In this document: in pieces, positions 8,693 to 17,601 of the stretch
Position numbering within the stretch: the first letter of the stretch is position 1
Layout: every line of letters begins with the position of its first letter
DNA from: Marinilabiliales bacterium
GTDB lineage: Bacteria; Bacteroidota; Bacteroidia; Bacteroidales; SZUA-534
Length of the DNA: 64,000 nt
Direction of reading: 5' to 3'
NCBI GenBank assembly: GCA_003512955.1
Contig: DOTG01000043.1
Coordinates: forward strand, 7,717-71,716
The notes under the pieces: generated by a model
Seen by the model: the letters and a program-made list of their open reading frames with translations, nothing else
Database searches by the model: none
Told to the model about the DNA's origin: nothing
Made by a program: the position numbers and the translations under genes

Positions 8693-10339
8693 TTAGTCCC
8701 GGGTTACATCAAAAACCAATTTTCCATTGCTATAAGTTTGTTCTACCTTAATATTAGGAATCTCTTGAACAGGAACTGAAAGCAGATCTTGCGATAAAAC
8801 TACAAAATCAGCCAGCTTTCCCTTTTCGATACTGCCTTTTTCCTTTTCCTCGAATTGACCTTTGGCTGCCCAAATAGTCATTGCTTTTAGAGCCTGCATC
8901 CGTGATAATTGTTGCTTTGGATAGAATCCGCCATTGGGGATTCCATTCAAATCCTGACGGGTAATGGCTGAATAATAGCCTAAAAGTGGATTTATGTCTT
9001 CAATCGGAAAATCGGAACCGTTAATGAGCCATTCATTTTGTTTTAATAAATCCTGCCAAATATAGGCATGTTGAATCCGTCCGGGGCCTAACCGTTCAGG
9101 GGCCCAACCCATGTCGGAGGTGCAATGGGTAGTTTGCACGCTCGGGATAACACTGAATTGTTTGTAATGTTTCAAATCGTTGGGATTCACCACCTGGGCA
9201 TGTTCAATACGCCACCGGTAATCGTTTTTACCGTTTAAGACGGAGCCATAAATTTGTAACATCAACCGGTTGGCTGAATCTCCAACGCAATGCGTATTTA
9301 CCTGGTAATTATATTCGTAGGCTAACTCACATAACGAGGTCAGGCTATCGGGGGATTCCAGCAATAACCCATAATTGGTTGGATCGTCGGTATAGGGTTC
9401 TAATAAACAAGCGCCTCGAGAACCCAGCGCACCATCGGCATATAACTTCAATGAACGGATGGTAAGGTTTGCCGTTTGATAAAACCCTTTTTTTAGATAG
9501 TTTTCAATGTTCTCTTTTGAAGGGGCAATCATTGCATAAATTCTCATAAGCAGTTGATTCTTCTTTTGTAAAGAATCAATCAGTTGGATTTCCTCATATT
9601 CCAGCCCCGCGTCGCCTACTGAGGTTAAACCTACTGCAAAACAATTTTGCTGAGCTTTTAACAATCCCGTGGTTTGAGTAGGCAGGTCTGCCTTAGGCAT
9701 GAATTCCAATACTTTATCCACAGCTTTATCGGTAAGTAATCCTGTCGGTTTTCCGTTTTCCGCAAGTATCTTTCCGCCTTTAATTTTGGTTGTGGTGTTG
9801 ATACCGGCAAGCATCAGGGCTTTTTGGTTGGCAATAGCTGCATGGCCATCAATACGGCGGAGTAACACGGGAACATCGGGAAATGCTTGATTTAACAGTT
9901 CATTGGTGGGAAAATCCCTGGTTCCCCACAGGTTCTGATCCCACCCCCGGCCGATGATCCACGCCATCGGAAATTCCTGATGGTGTTTTTTTGTCCGCTC
10001 TACCACTTCGGTAAACGACAGGGCTCCCCGCAGATCTACCTGAGTCAGGGTCAACCCATACCCATAAAAGTGGCAATGAGGATCGATAAACCCGGGATAA
10101 ATATATTTCCCTTTCAGATCAAGAACCTGATCGCTATAATATTGCGCGTTGATGGTGGCATCGGGGCCTACAGCCACAAAACGGCCATCGAGCACTGCAA
10201 TGCCCTGGACCACGGTAAAGTTTTTGTCAACCGTGTATATTTTTGCATTTTTAATAATCAAATCGGCTTTCTGTTTAAACTTACACGAGGTCATCGTTAA
10301 CCCTCCCAGTATTAAAAGCCACGTAAAGATCCGGTTCAT
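8693..10339 (-). CDS. Amidohydrolase family lipoprotein (YtcJ-like)
   Basis: This is a metal-dependent amidohydrolase of the Amidohydro_3/YtcJ type. A lipoprotein signal peptide with lipobox TMTSC places Cys19 as the lipidated residue, so it is probably membrane-anchored in the periplasm or cell envelope. The metal-binding motif FIDPHCHFYG follows the first beta-domain, a carboxylate/His region (YADGALGSRGA, then NTHCVGDSA and RIEHAQ) supplies further ligands, and GSDFPIEDINPL carries the late Asp. The substrate cannot be read from sequence. The ATG at 10339 replaces a TTG six bases upstream because the signal peptide starts there. It stands alone, convergent with gltBD. Confidence 0.9.
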   Translation of the reverse strand: MNRIFTWLLILGGLTMTSCKFKQKADLIIKNAKIYTVDKNFTVVQGIAVLDGRFVAVGPDATINAQYYSDQVLDLKGKYIYPGFIDPHCHFYGYGLTLTQVDLRGALSFTEVVERTKKHHQEFPMAWIIGRGWDQNLWGTRDFPTNELLNQAFPDVPVLLRRIDGHAAIANQKALMLAGINTTTKIKGGKILAENGKPTGLLTDKAVDKVLEFMPKADLPTQTTGLLKAQQNCFAVGLTSVGDAGLEYEEIQLIDSLQKKNQLLMRIYAMIAPSKENIENYLKKGFYQTANLTIRSLKLYADGALGSRGACLLEPYTDDPTNYGLLLESPDSLTSLCELAYEYNYQVNTHCVGDSANRLMLQIYGSVLNGKNDYRWRIEHAQVVNPNDLKHYKQFSVIPSVQTTHCTSDMGWAPERLGPGRIQHAYIWQDLLKQNEWLINGSDFPIEDINPLLGYYSAITRQDLNGIPNGGFYPKQQLSRMQALKAMTIWAAKGQFEEKEKGSIEKGKLADFVVLSQDLLSVPVQEIPNIKVEQTYSNGKLVFDVTRD

Positions 10340-10569
10340 AGTCAAGTGTTAGATGCTTTCATAAAGCAGGCCATCAACCAACAAATGGTAAGCATTGAAT
10401 TATTTTGAGCGCAAATATAAGAACTTTAGTTTCAACATAAAAGTGGCATAAATACCTACCTTTCTGACCCTTTGGGCAGGCAATTTAGAAAGGAGGAGGT
10501 GATGTTAAAAATCAGGCAGATGGCATTTAATCAAAAGATAGATGCATTATCTTTACAAAAAATACTGTA

Positions 10570-10926
10570 ATGAATATTGAAGACATCCGGGCCTATTGCC
10601 TGCAAAAGAAAGGAACCGAAGAGACTTTTCCTTTCGATGAGGTAACCCTCGTGTTTAAAGTCATGGGGAAAATGTTTGCACTTACCAGCCTCGATGGGGA
10701 TTTATCAATTAACTTAAAGTGCGATCCCACATTGATTCCTGAACTCCGCGAGACCTATCCAGCCGTATTGCCGGGCTACCACATGAACAAAAACCATTGG
10801 AATACCGTGCAAATTGATGGGAGCATCCCCCGGAAGTTGATTGAGGAATGGATTGACCATAGCTATGATTTAGTGGTGAAGTCGTTGACCAAAAAACTCA
10901 GGGCCGAGCTGGAAGACCGAAGTTAG
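10570..10926 (+). CDS. MmcQ/YjbR-type DNA-binding-fold protein
   Basis: The 118-residue protein has the compact YjbR/CyaY-like fold pattern: an N-terminal helix beginning MNIEDIRAYCLQKKG, then EETFPFDE, FKVMGKMFAL, LNLKCDP-type strand (INLKCDP) and the closing GYHMNKNHWNTV with W-I-D-H-S-Y near the C-terminus. Members are widespread and of unknown function despite the 'DNA-binding' label. It stands alone; TTATCTTTAC about 15-25 bases upstream is promoter-like. Its stop codon lies at the edge of the AG/CT-rich repeat spacer before gltX. Confidence 0.85.
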   Translation: MNIEDIRAYCLQKKGTEETFPFDEVTLVFKVMGKMFALTSLDGDLSINLKCDPTLIPELRETYPAVLPGYHMNKNHWNTVQIDGSIPRKLIEEWIDHSYDLVVKSLTKKLRAELEDRS

Positions 10927-11045
10927 AAATTAGAAACTAGAGACTAGAAACCAGCAACCAGTTACAGACAAAATACAATTCTTATCTTAAATCTCTAACT
11001 CTAACATCTATTTTCTAAACTCTAATTTCTATTCTCTAAATTCCG
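10923..11045. repeat. Low-complexity inverted spacer repeat
   Basis: The gap before gltX begins with TAGAAATTAGAAACTAGAG-like units and ends with their complement (CTCTAAC, CTCTAATTTCTA), giving a long imperfect inverted repeat that could fold into a hairpin. The stop codon of the preceding gene is the first TAG of the repeat. Spacers like this are common in Bacteroidota chromosomes. Confidence 0.6.
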
Positions 11046-11047
11046 AC

Positions 11048-11055
11048 TATCTTTG
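11048..11055 (+). promoter_or_regulatory. -7 element for gltX
   Basis: TATCTTTG matches TAnnTTTG and lies 17 bases before the gltX ATG. No good TTTG is visible at the -33 spacing, so confidence is moderate. Confidence 0.5.
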
Positions 11056-11072
11056 CGCAAAATTGAAAAAGC

Positions 11073-12596
11073 ATGAGCGAGAGAAGAGTACGGGTAAGGT
11101 TTGCGCCAAGCCCCACAGGACCACTACATATGGGGGGTGTACGTACCGCCCTTTTCAATTACCTGTTTGCCAAAAAGCATGGAGGCGATTTTTTGCTCCG
11201 TATCGAAGATACCGACCAAACACGGTTTGTTCCGGGTGCTGAAGAGTATATTATGGAAAGCTTGGAATGGTGCGGGATAAAGGTAGATGAGGGCATCCGT
11301 GAAGGCGGGAACTATGGTCCTTATCGGCAGTCAGAACGGCGGGAGATATATAAAAAATATGCCGATCAGTTAATCGCCAGTGGTAATGCCTATTATGCCT
11401 TCGATTCACCTAAGGAGTTGGATGTACTCCGTAAAGAAGCCGAGGAGATAAAAGAGACTTTTACCTATAATGCAGCCACCCGTGGACAATTGAAAAATTC
11501 ATTGACTTTATCTTCTACTGAGGTTGAAAAACACTTGCTGTCAGGTAACGCGTATGTCATACGGTTTAAAATGCCCATAAACCACGAGGTGGTTATGCAG
11601 GATATTATCCGTGGTGAAGTCCGCGTGAATACCGATACATTGGACGACAAAGTGCTGTTCAAATCGGATGGCCTGCCTACCTATCATTTAGCCAATATTG
11701 TAGATGACCATTTGATGGAAATTACGCACGTGATCCGTGGGGAAGAATGGTTACCTTCGCTTCCCTTGCATGTGTTGTTATATCAATCATTTGGATGGGA
11801 AACCACCATGCCCAAATTCTCGCACCTGCCCCTTTTGTTGAAACCTACGGGTAACGGAAAACTGAGCAAACGCGATGGCGACAAAATGGGATTCCCTGTT
11901 TTTCCACTCTTTTGGAAATCGGAAGAGGGCGAAACTGCCATGGGTTACCGCGAAGAGGGATACTTCCCCGATGCGTTTGTAAACCTGTTGGCACTTTTGG
12001 GATGGAACCCGGGCACCGAACAGGAGATTTTTACCATGGACGAACTGATTCAATTGTTTAGCTTGGAACGGGTCACCAAATCAGGATCCAAATTCGATCC
12101 CAAAAAGGCGGAATGGTTCAATCACCAATACATGCTGATGAAATCAAATGCCGAACTGGTGCAATTGTACCTCCCTATTTTAAAACAAAAGGGGATTGAG
12201 ACCAGCCCTGCAAAAGTTGAACGGATTGTTGGATTGATTAAAGACCGGACCCGCTTTGTGAAAGAGTTTTGGGAACAGTCTTCCTTCTTTTTTGAAGCAC
12301 CCACCAGCTACGATCCTGAGATTATTAAGAAACGCTGGAAAGAGGGAATCCCCGGGCAATTAACATCTGTTAAAGATGTAATGGCACATGTAACCGACTT
12401 TAACGGGATAAATGCAAAAGCAGCAGTTTCCGCTTGCATCGAAGGAAACGGCTGGAACTTTGGTTCTATTATAAATACACTGCGGTTGTGTTTGGTAGGA
12501 GCCAGCAAAGGACCCGACTTGTTCGAGATTATGGAGATTATTGGCAAAGAGGAAACCATTCAGCGTATTGACACGGCTGTAAGAACTATAAAATAG
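11073..12596 (+). CDS. gltX: Glutamyl-tRNA synthetase
   Basis: GltX charges tRNA with glutamate. The 507-residue protein starts with the class I signature PSPTGPLHMGG (HIGH equivalent) at residues ~11-21 and carries the KMSKS-equivalent LSKRDGDK near residue 265. The catalytic core is followed by the helical anticodon-binding domain. Length is usual for bacteria. It is a single gene with its own promoter. Confidence 0.97.
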   Translation: MSERRVRVRFAPSPTGPLHMGGVRTALFNYLFAKKHGGDFLLRIEDTDQTRFVPGAEEYIMESLEWCGIKVDEGIREGGNYGPYRQSERREIYKKYADQLIASGNAYYAFDSPKELDVLRKEAEEIKETFTYNAATRGQLKNSLTLSSTEVEKHLLSGNAYVIRFKMPINHEVVMQDIIRGEVRVNTDTLDDKVLFKSDGLPTYHLANIVDDHLMEITHVIRGEEWLPSLPLHVLLYQSFGWETTMPKFSHLPLLLKPTGNGKLSKRDGDKMGFPVFPLFWKSEEGETAMGYREEGYFPDAFVNLLALLGWNPGTEQEIFTMDELIQLFSLERVTKSGSKFDPKKAEWFNHQYMLMKSNAELVQLYLPILKQKGIETSPAKVERIVGLIKDRTRFVKEFWEQSSFFFEAPTSYDPEIIKKRWKEGIPGQLTSVKDVMAHVTDFNGINAKAAVSACIEGNGWNFGSIINTLRLCLVGASKGPDLFEIMEIIGKEETIQRIDTAVRTIK

Positions 12597-12743
12597 AATC
12601 AGATAGTAAACGATATTAAATGGCTAATGGCTTTACTTTATAAGGGGTTTGCCGTTTTTCACAAGATTATGGTTGATGTATGCAATAAAAAAGCATCATG
12701 GGATATTTTCACGACTAGTTCAACCCGCTAACAATAGGAACCA

Positions 12744-13991
12744 ATGAACATAAATTATTCAAAACCAAACTCTTGTTTTCTGAGCCGGACAAAGGTACTT
12801 ATTACATGCTGTATTATCGCCACAACTTCCTTTGCACAAGGAACCCCGGAAGTGGTACCGGACTATAAAGAACTGCCGGAAATAAAATGGGTGTTTCAAA
12901 CAGGGCAACCCATCTATTCTTCTCCCATTGTAAGCGATAACCTTGTTTATTTTGGGGGCCTCGATAGCCTTTTACACGCGGTAGATATTACTTCAGGAGA
13001 GGAAGCCTGGCAGTTTCGCACCAACGGCGAAATACGGTCGGATGTGTGTATCGACCACGGCCAACTGTATTTGAATGGCGGCGATGGCTTCTTGTATGCC
13101 CTTGATAAAAAGGATGGAAGCTTCCTTTGGAAATTGGGTACCAATGGTGAACGGAAGTATGATTTTGCCGATTATTTTCATTCAACACCCATCGTGAACC
13201 AACACATCGTCTATTTTGGTTCCGGTGATGGAAACCTATATGCTGTTCACACAGGCACTGGTACTTTGACCTGGAAGTTTCAAACCGGAGATGTGGTTCA
13301 TACTAAACCCGCCATCAGCCATAACAAAATATTTGTCGGTTCCTTTGATGGTTTTGTGTATGCCCTTGATATAACAAACGGAGCCCTGGTATGGAAATTT
13401 AAAACAGTCGGGCACCGGTATTTTCCAATAGGAGAAGTTCAGGGTTCTCCTTCGGTTTATAAGAATCTGGTCATTGTTGGGGCCCGCGATTACAACGTAT
13501 ATGCCCTTGACCAGGAAAAAGGTTTCTGCCACTGGAATAAAGCCTTTGCCAAGGGATGGGGATTAAACAACAACCTGCACGATTCTATTTTATATATTGG
13601 TTCGGCCGATGAACGGGTGCTTGTTGCTGCCGAACCTGAAACTGGTAAAGAATTCTGGCGAAAAGGCATGGAATTTCTCGTCTTTGGTAACAATGCCTAT
13701 AGTGAAAACATGCTTTACCTTGGGACTACCATCGGGAAACTTCATGGCATCCAATTAATTTCAGGGGAAAAAAGCTGGAGTTTTGAAACAGGTACTTACC
13801 AGAAAAACCGGCTCATGTATTTCAACGATGACGATTCTTATCGGGCGGATATATATTCCATTATCCATTCGAACGAGGAATTTCTGGAGGTAGAAGTGAA
13901 ACTCGGGGGAATCTTTTCAACCCCATACATTTCCAATGACGGTCTCCTTTTTACAAGTACCAATGGCAACTTGTATTGTTTTAAAAGATAA
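12744..13991 (+). CDS. Exported PQQ-like beta-propeller protein
   Basis: A signal peptide (hydrophobic stretch about residues 17-30, ending near SFAQG) leads to a chain of PQQ-enzyme-type beta-propeller repeats of about 40 residues with the recurring pattern YFGxxDxxLHAVDxxxGxxxWxF. Examples are DNLVYFGGLDSLLHAVD, IVYFGSGDGNLYAV and KIFVGSFDGFVYALD. This matches BamB-like or quinoprotein-like propellers. No dehydrogenase catalytic residues or haem motif are evident, so a binding or scaffold role is more likely than an enzyme. No functional partner is adjacent. Confidence 0.85.
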   Translation: MNINYSKPNSCFLSRTKVLITCCIIATTSFAQGTPEVVPDYKELPEIKWVFQTGQPIYSSPIVSDNLVYFGGLDSLLHAVDITSGEEAWQFRTNGEIRSDVCIDHGQLYLNGGDGFLYALDKKDGSFLWKLGTNGERKYDFADYFHSTPIVNQHIVYFGSGDGNLYAVHTGTGTLTWKFQTGDVVHTKPAISHNKIFVGSFDGFVYALDITNGALVWKFKTVGHRYFPIGEVQGSPSVYKNLVIVGARDYNVYALDQEKGFCHWNKAFAKGWGLNNNLHDSILYIGSADERVLVAAEPETGKEFWRKGMEFLVFGNNAYSENMLYLGTTIGKLHGIQLISGEKSWSFETGTYQKNRLMYFNDDDSYRADIYSIIHSNEEFLEVEVKLGGIFSTPYISNDGLLFTSTNGNLYCFKR

Positions 13992-14223
13992 CTTCACTAG
14001 AGATTAAACATTCATGCTGGATCCGGGGTTATTAATATCCGATATTTAAATATTTCCTAAATTCCGCAAGTAAAATAGTAATGGTTATGAAAATGAAGTA
14101 TTTAACCGTGGCACAGCTTCACTAAAATAAATGGGAGAAAGATGATTAGAACTCTCATATTCAATACCGCCGCACCGCGTTTGCGTAGTTAAGGTATTCA
14201 AACAAATATTTAATATATACAGT

Positions 14224-14874
14224 ATGGCTACAGACGAACGTCATTTATACAGGCAGGCCTACCTGCTCAGCCTGTTTACTATTTTCTATAACATCATCGA
14301 AGGGGTGGTGTCCATGACATTGGGCTATTCCGACGAGACCATTGCCCTGTTTGGATTTGGGGTGGATAGTTTTATTGAAGTTATGTCAGGAATCGGAATT
14401 GCAATAATGATATTGCGCATCCAACAAAACCCCGGCAGTTTCAAAAGCGGTTTCGAGATAAAAGCCCTTAAACTAACAGGAATAGCGTTTTACCTATTCT
14501 CGGTGGGCTTGCTGGCAGGTATCGCGGTAAACGTGCTTAACCACCACAAACCCGAAACTACCCTCTGGGGCATCGTTATATCATTGATTTCAATTACCGT
14601 AATGGTATGGCTGATGTCTGCCAAAAAGAAGATCGGAAAACAGCTACATTCCGAACCCATTGTCGCCGACGCGGACTGCACCCGGGTTTGTGTTTACATG
14701 TCGCTTGTTTTACTTGCCTCAAGCTTAATTTACGAACTCACCGGCTTCGCTTATGCCGATGTAATTGGCGCCGCAGGTCTGATCTATTTTTCAATCTCCG
14801 AAGGCCGTGAAGCCTTTGAGAAAGCAAAAGAGAAAGAATGCAGTTGTGGTTGTCATTGCGAAACCGACAAATAA
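14224..14874 (+). CDS. CDF-like cation transporter with Cys-rich tail
   Basis: The 216-residue membrane protein has about five to six transmembrane segments. It carries ALFGFGVDSFIEVMSG (residues ~40-55), like the Asp-containing TM2 metal site of cation diffusion facilitators, and FAYADVIGAAGLIYFSISEG with a second Asp near residue 180, like TM5. The cytoplasmic zinc-binding domain of full CDF proteins is missing, so it is a short relative. The C-terminus ends with the cysteine cluster CSCGCHC, a likely metal-binding tail. The transported ion is unknown. It stands alone. Confidence 0.75.
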   Translation: MATDERHLYRQAYLLSLFTIFYNIIEGVVSMTLGYSDETIALFGFGVDSFIEVMSGIGIAIMILRIQQNPGSFKSGFEIKALKLTGIAFYLFSVGLLAGIAVNVLNHHKPETTLWGIVISLISITVMVWLMSAKKKIGKQLHSEPIVADADCTRVCVYMSLVLLASSLIYELTGFAYADVIGAAGLIYFSISEGREAFEKAKEKECSCGCHCETDK

Positions 14875-15246
14875 CCCCAAGGCAAAAGAAACAGTTGGCA
14901 GGACCGTCCGTTTCAGGTGCTCACTTTTCCGGATACCTTCTGTAGGCTTTTTTTGAGACTTGCAGATAGCTATTTGCTATGAGGAGATAATATTCAGGAG
15001 GCACAAGTAAATCTACGCTTCCTGTTTATTGATAATAAGATGTAATTCCATTGGGGCTTTAGTTTTATAGCCAAAAAGGAATGCAAAAGGTTGGGCATTA
15101 AATAACAGATTAAGAGCCGCAGGTAAATGCGGACGACCGTACCCGCAACAAAGAGAGAACCTATTTCTTCTATCTTTCTAGGGAAATTTCCCATGATTGG
15201 CAATTTTCGGTACTAACATACGTTTCTAAGCAATAAAACCTACAAA
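14875..15246. other. Intergenic region without recognised feature
   Basis: These 372 bases lie between two plus-strand genes. A 69-codon minus-strand reading frame is present but has no recognisable features and is not supported as a gene. No strong terminator or promoter was found. Confidence 0.4.
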
Positions 15247-15825
15247 ATGATCAGTGAAGTAAAGATTTTAAAGACCGAAGTTCTCTCCGACAACTGGTAT
15301 GTATTAAGAAAAATAACCTATGAATATGTAAAAAAAGACGGGACGGCTCAGACCCAGACCCGTGAAGCCTACGACCGGGGGAATGGGGCAACCATCTTAT
15401 TGTACAACAAGTTGCAGAAAACCGTAATTCTTACCCGGCAATTCAGGCTCCCGACTTATATAAACGGAAACAAATCAGGGATGCTGATTGAAGCCTGTGC
15501 CGGTTTGTTAGACAAAGAAAACGCGGAAGACTGCATCCGGCGGGAGACCGAAGAAGAAACAGGCTACAAAGTGTCATCGGTTCAAAAAATATTTGAAGCC
15601 TATATGTCGCCAGGTTCAGTTACTGAAATTCTGCATTTCTTTATTGCCGAATATTTCAATGAAATGAAAGTTGGGGAAGGGGGTGGCCTGGAACACGAAG
15701 AAGAAAATATCGAGGTGCTGGAAATTGATTTTGAACAGGCCCTACAAATGATTCACCGTGGCGAAATCAAAGACGGAAAAACAATCATGCTTCTCCAATA
15801 CATCAAACTTCATGAAATTTTATAA
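15247..15825 (+). CDS. nudK: Nudix hydrolase, NudK-like
   Basis: The 192-residue protein matches the GDP-mannose pyrophosphatase NudK family, which cleaves nucleoside diphosphate sugars. It has the family start (VLRKITYEYVKKDG), the RQFRLPTYINGNKSG strand and a Nudix box (GLLDKENAEDCIRRETEEE continuing into TGY) with the same spacing as E. coli NudK. The metal-binding glutamates of REx2EE are present. Its stop overlaps the ATG of the next gene (TAATG), so the two are translationally coupled. Confidence 0.88.
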   Translation: MISEVKILKTEVLSDNWYVLRKITYEYVKKDGTAQTQTREAYDRGNGATILLYNKLQKTVILTRQFRLPTYINGNKSGMLIEACAGLLDKENAEDCIRRETEEETGYKVSSVQKIFEAYMSPGSVTEILHFFIAEYFNEMKVGEGGGLEHEEENIEVLEIDFEQALQMIHRGEIKDGKTIMLLQYIKLHEIL

Positions 15826-16199
15826 TGAAAACAGGCAAACCCTTATTAATCCTTATAACCGGACCTTACCGCTCAGGAACCAATGATAATCCGGTTTTGA
15901 TTGAGGCAAACGTAAAAGCAATGACAGACACCGCGCTGGAAGTATATAACATGGGGCACATGCCCGTTTTGGGAGAATGGTTTGCTTTGCCGCTTATTGA
16001 AGCCGCCGGCTCGGAAAAAGTTGGAGACGGTATCTTTAACAGGATTTTTCACCCCGTTGCCGTGAAACTGATAGATTATTGCGACGCCGTTTTAAGAATT
16101 GGCGGGGCATCAACGGGTGCCGACAAAATGGTATCGGCAGCACAAGCAAAGGGCAAAATAATCTTCCGTAACAAAACGGAACTGCCAATCATGGAATAA
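15825..16199 (+). CDS. DUF4406-like protein, nucleoside-processing fold
   Basis: The 124-residue protein begins with a nucleotide-binding-like strand and loop (LLILITGPYRSG) and contains GHMPVLGEWFALP and a C-terminal LRIGGASTGADKMV segment. This fits the DUF4406/nucleoside 2-deoxyribosyltransferase-like superfamily, where the GPYR and GEW regions form the active cleft. The one-base overlap with nudK suggests a joint role in handling nucleotide sugars or nucleotides, but no substrate can be named. Confidence 0.7.
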   Translation: MKTGKPLLILITGPYRSGTNDNPVLIEANVKAMTDTALEVYNMGHMPVLGEWFALPLIEAAGSEKVGDGIFNRIFHPVAVKLIDYCDAVLRIGGASTGADKMVSAAQAKGKIIFRNKTELPIME

Positions 16200-16404
16200 A
16201 GAACGGAGTGCTGCTAATTAAGTCTTGACCCGCCCCAGCCAGTTGGACATTCCTTTTTGCCATGTGGGATTGCATTTGGGAAGTTGCCCATACCTTGCAA
16301 TCGGTTTTCCATTTCATTTTATGCAACGTTTATTCTATTCAACCTGTTTACGTTTCTTGTTGACAGGTTTTTAACTTCTTATTGTTTATAGATGCCATTG
16401 GTTA

Positions 16405-16434
16405 TTGTTTTTGTGGCAAATTGTTCTATTTTTG
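16405..16434 (+). promoter_or_regulatory. Bacteroidota promoter without an intact gene
   Basis: TTG (16405-16407), a 19-base spacer and TATTTTTG (16427-16434) match both boxes of the Bacteroidota promoter. The nearest downstream reading frame is the interrupted one at 16498-16695, so this may be the leftover promoter of a decayed gene, or drive a small RNA or the crp-type gene further on. Confidence 0.45.
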
Positions 16435-16497
16435 ATAACAGTTATTGAAATAATTTAACTTGAACCGACCAAAAAAAGAAACGACACATGCCAACTA

Positions 16498-16695
16498 AAC
16501 CCTTACGAACCTATTTATACAGCTAAAAATGGGGAGATAAAGTCAATTAACTGAGCTTATTTGGGAGTTCGGTGTTATATTAAGAGGGACAGCAATGAAA
16601 ATAATGGACCCACTTATTTTGGCCTTGATAAAAAAACGTTTTTAGAATTTCTTGAAGTTGGAAAGAGAAAATATAATGAACAGAATGACAAATAA
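16498..16695 (+). pseudogene. Possible fossil small ORF with in-frame TGA
   Basis: One frame reads a protein-like sequence NPYEPIYTAKNGEIKSIN, then TGA at 16552-16554, then a 46-codon stretch starting AYLGVRCYIKRD and ending KYNEQNDK at a TAA (16693-16695). Composition is protein-like and continuous across the stop, but there is no ATG in frame and no family was recognised. It lies between a good promoter and an attC-like element that starts 7 bases after its final stop. Most likely a decayed gene; a chance open frame cannot be excluded. Confidence 0.35.
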
Positions 16696-16702
16696 ACACA
16701 CA

Positions 16703-16860
16703 CCTAACAGCGCCTATGCCCAAAGCGGGTTTACCTTCGGTGAGCTCCCTTTGGTCGGTTCGGAGGTTGGTGAGCGGTAGTTCCCGATGGAAAGGTTTGT
16801 AATCTGCCCGGTGGAAATCTCCGCAAACCACAACACTTCATTACATGCGGCTGTTGTAGC
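16703..16860 (+). repeat. attC-like hairpin element, copy 1
   Basis: The left end CCTAACAGCGCCTATG and right end CATGCGGCTGTTGTAGC form imperfect inverted ends about 158 bases apart. Between them is a GC-richer core, CCCAAAGCGGGTTTA and onward, that recurs at 60,204-60,257 on the other strand. AAGGTTTGTA is shared with the element at 61,043-61,170. The position just after an ORF stop and the AAC/GTT end triplets recall integron attC sites, but the strict consensus is not met and no integrase is in the window. Confidence 0.5.
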
Positions 16861-16897
16861 ACATTTTAAAAACGGCACACCTTAAAAAAACAGAAAA

Positions 16898-17467
16898 ATG
16901 GAAGATAAACTTTTTGATTATATTTCAAGGTACATGATAGTTTCTGAAGAAGAAAAGAAAGCAATTATTGACTTAGATATTTTCAGAAATTACAAAAAAG
17001 GAACAATATTACTGACAGAAGGACAGCAGTCGGATGATGGCTATTTTGTTATCAAAGGTTGTATAAGATGCTATTATATTATTGACGGTGAAGAGAAAAC
17101 CACTGCTTTTTACCCCGAATCGGAAACGCTTGCCCCCCTTTGCAGTGTCAATAAAAAACCATCGGAATATTACGTATCCTGTGTTGAAGATTCCATTTTA
17201 ATAGTCTCAAATCCTGAAATGGAAAAAACCATATTCGAAAGATTTCCCCGTTTCGAAACACTTTGCCGCATTTTATCCGAAGAACTATTGGCTAAGAACC
17301 AAGCATCATTTGACGGTTTCAAGACATCTACTCCCGAACAGCGCTATTTGAATCTGCTTAAAACAAGACCCGATTTATTGCAAAGGGTACCCCAGTACCA
17401 AATTGCCAGTTACCTTGGAATAGAACCACAGTCATTAAGCCGTATCCGAAAGAGATTGGTAAAATAA
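16898..17467 (+). CDS. Crp/Fnr-family transcription regulator
   Basis: The 189-residue protein has an N-terminal cyclic-nucleotide-binding jelly roll (FRNYKKGTILLTEGQQSDDG, then YFVIKGCIRCYYI) and a C-terminal winged helix whose recognition region is QIASYLGIEPQSLSRIRKR. This shorter Bacteroidota-type Crp lacks the Fnr cysteines, and the cAMP-contact residues of E. coli Crp are not conserved, so the ligand is unknown. The outer-membrane-type gene at 17,602 follows by 134 bases and could be a target, though only proximity suggests it. Confidence 0.85.
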   Translation: MEDKLFDYISRYMIVSEEEKKAIIDLDIFRNYKKGTILLTEGQQSDDGYFVIKGCIRCYYIIDGEEKTTAFYPESETLAPLCSVNKKPSEYYVSCVEDSILIVSNPEMEKTIFERFPRFETLCRILSEELLAKNQASFDGFKTSTPEQRYLNLLKTRPDLLQRVPQYQIASYLGIEPQSLSRIRKRLVK

Positions 17468-17601
17468 CGCAACCTGTTTTTCATTTCTCAGAGCTTTGAC
17501 ATACTTTCCCCCCCTCCTTTCACCCCTCCTTTTTTAACTTAAGTGAACGAAATGAGAAATTGTTTGCCGCAATTTTGTAGCATAATTTAAAGCAATATAT
17601 T

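Larger units (their letters stand above)
16200..16897. other. 698-base gene-poor stretch before crp-type gene
   Basis: Apart from the orphan promoter, the interrupted reading frame and the hairpin element listed separately, nothing else is recognised. The last 37 bases (ending AAACAGAAAA before the ATG) resemble the leader of the VOC gene at 61,000, which also follows a hairpin element. Confidence 0.45.

Noticed and set aside
8558..8779. 73-codon plus-strand reading frame after gltD
   Set aside because: It begins inside the gltBD terminator hairpin and overlaps the 3' end of the convergent amidohydrolase gene.
10923..11045. Regular AGAAATTAGAAACTAG-like units considered as a CRISPR or iteron array
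   Set aside because: Units are short, degenerate and directly adjoining with no spacers; they fit a low-complexity inverted spacer instead.
14994..15203. 69-codon minus-strand reading frame upstream of nudK
   Set aside because: It has no recognisable motif or start signals and the sequence is not protein-like enough to call.
16580..16831. 83-codon minus-strand reading frame across the hairpin element
   Set aside because: It is made mostly of the repeat sequence, read antisense, and resembles no family.
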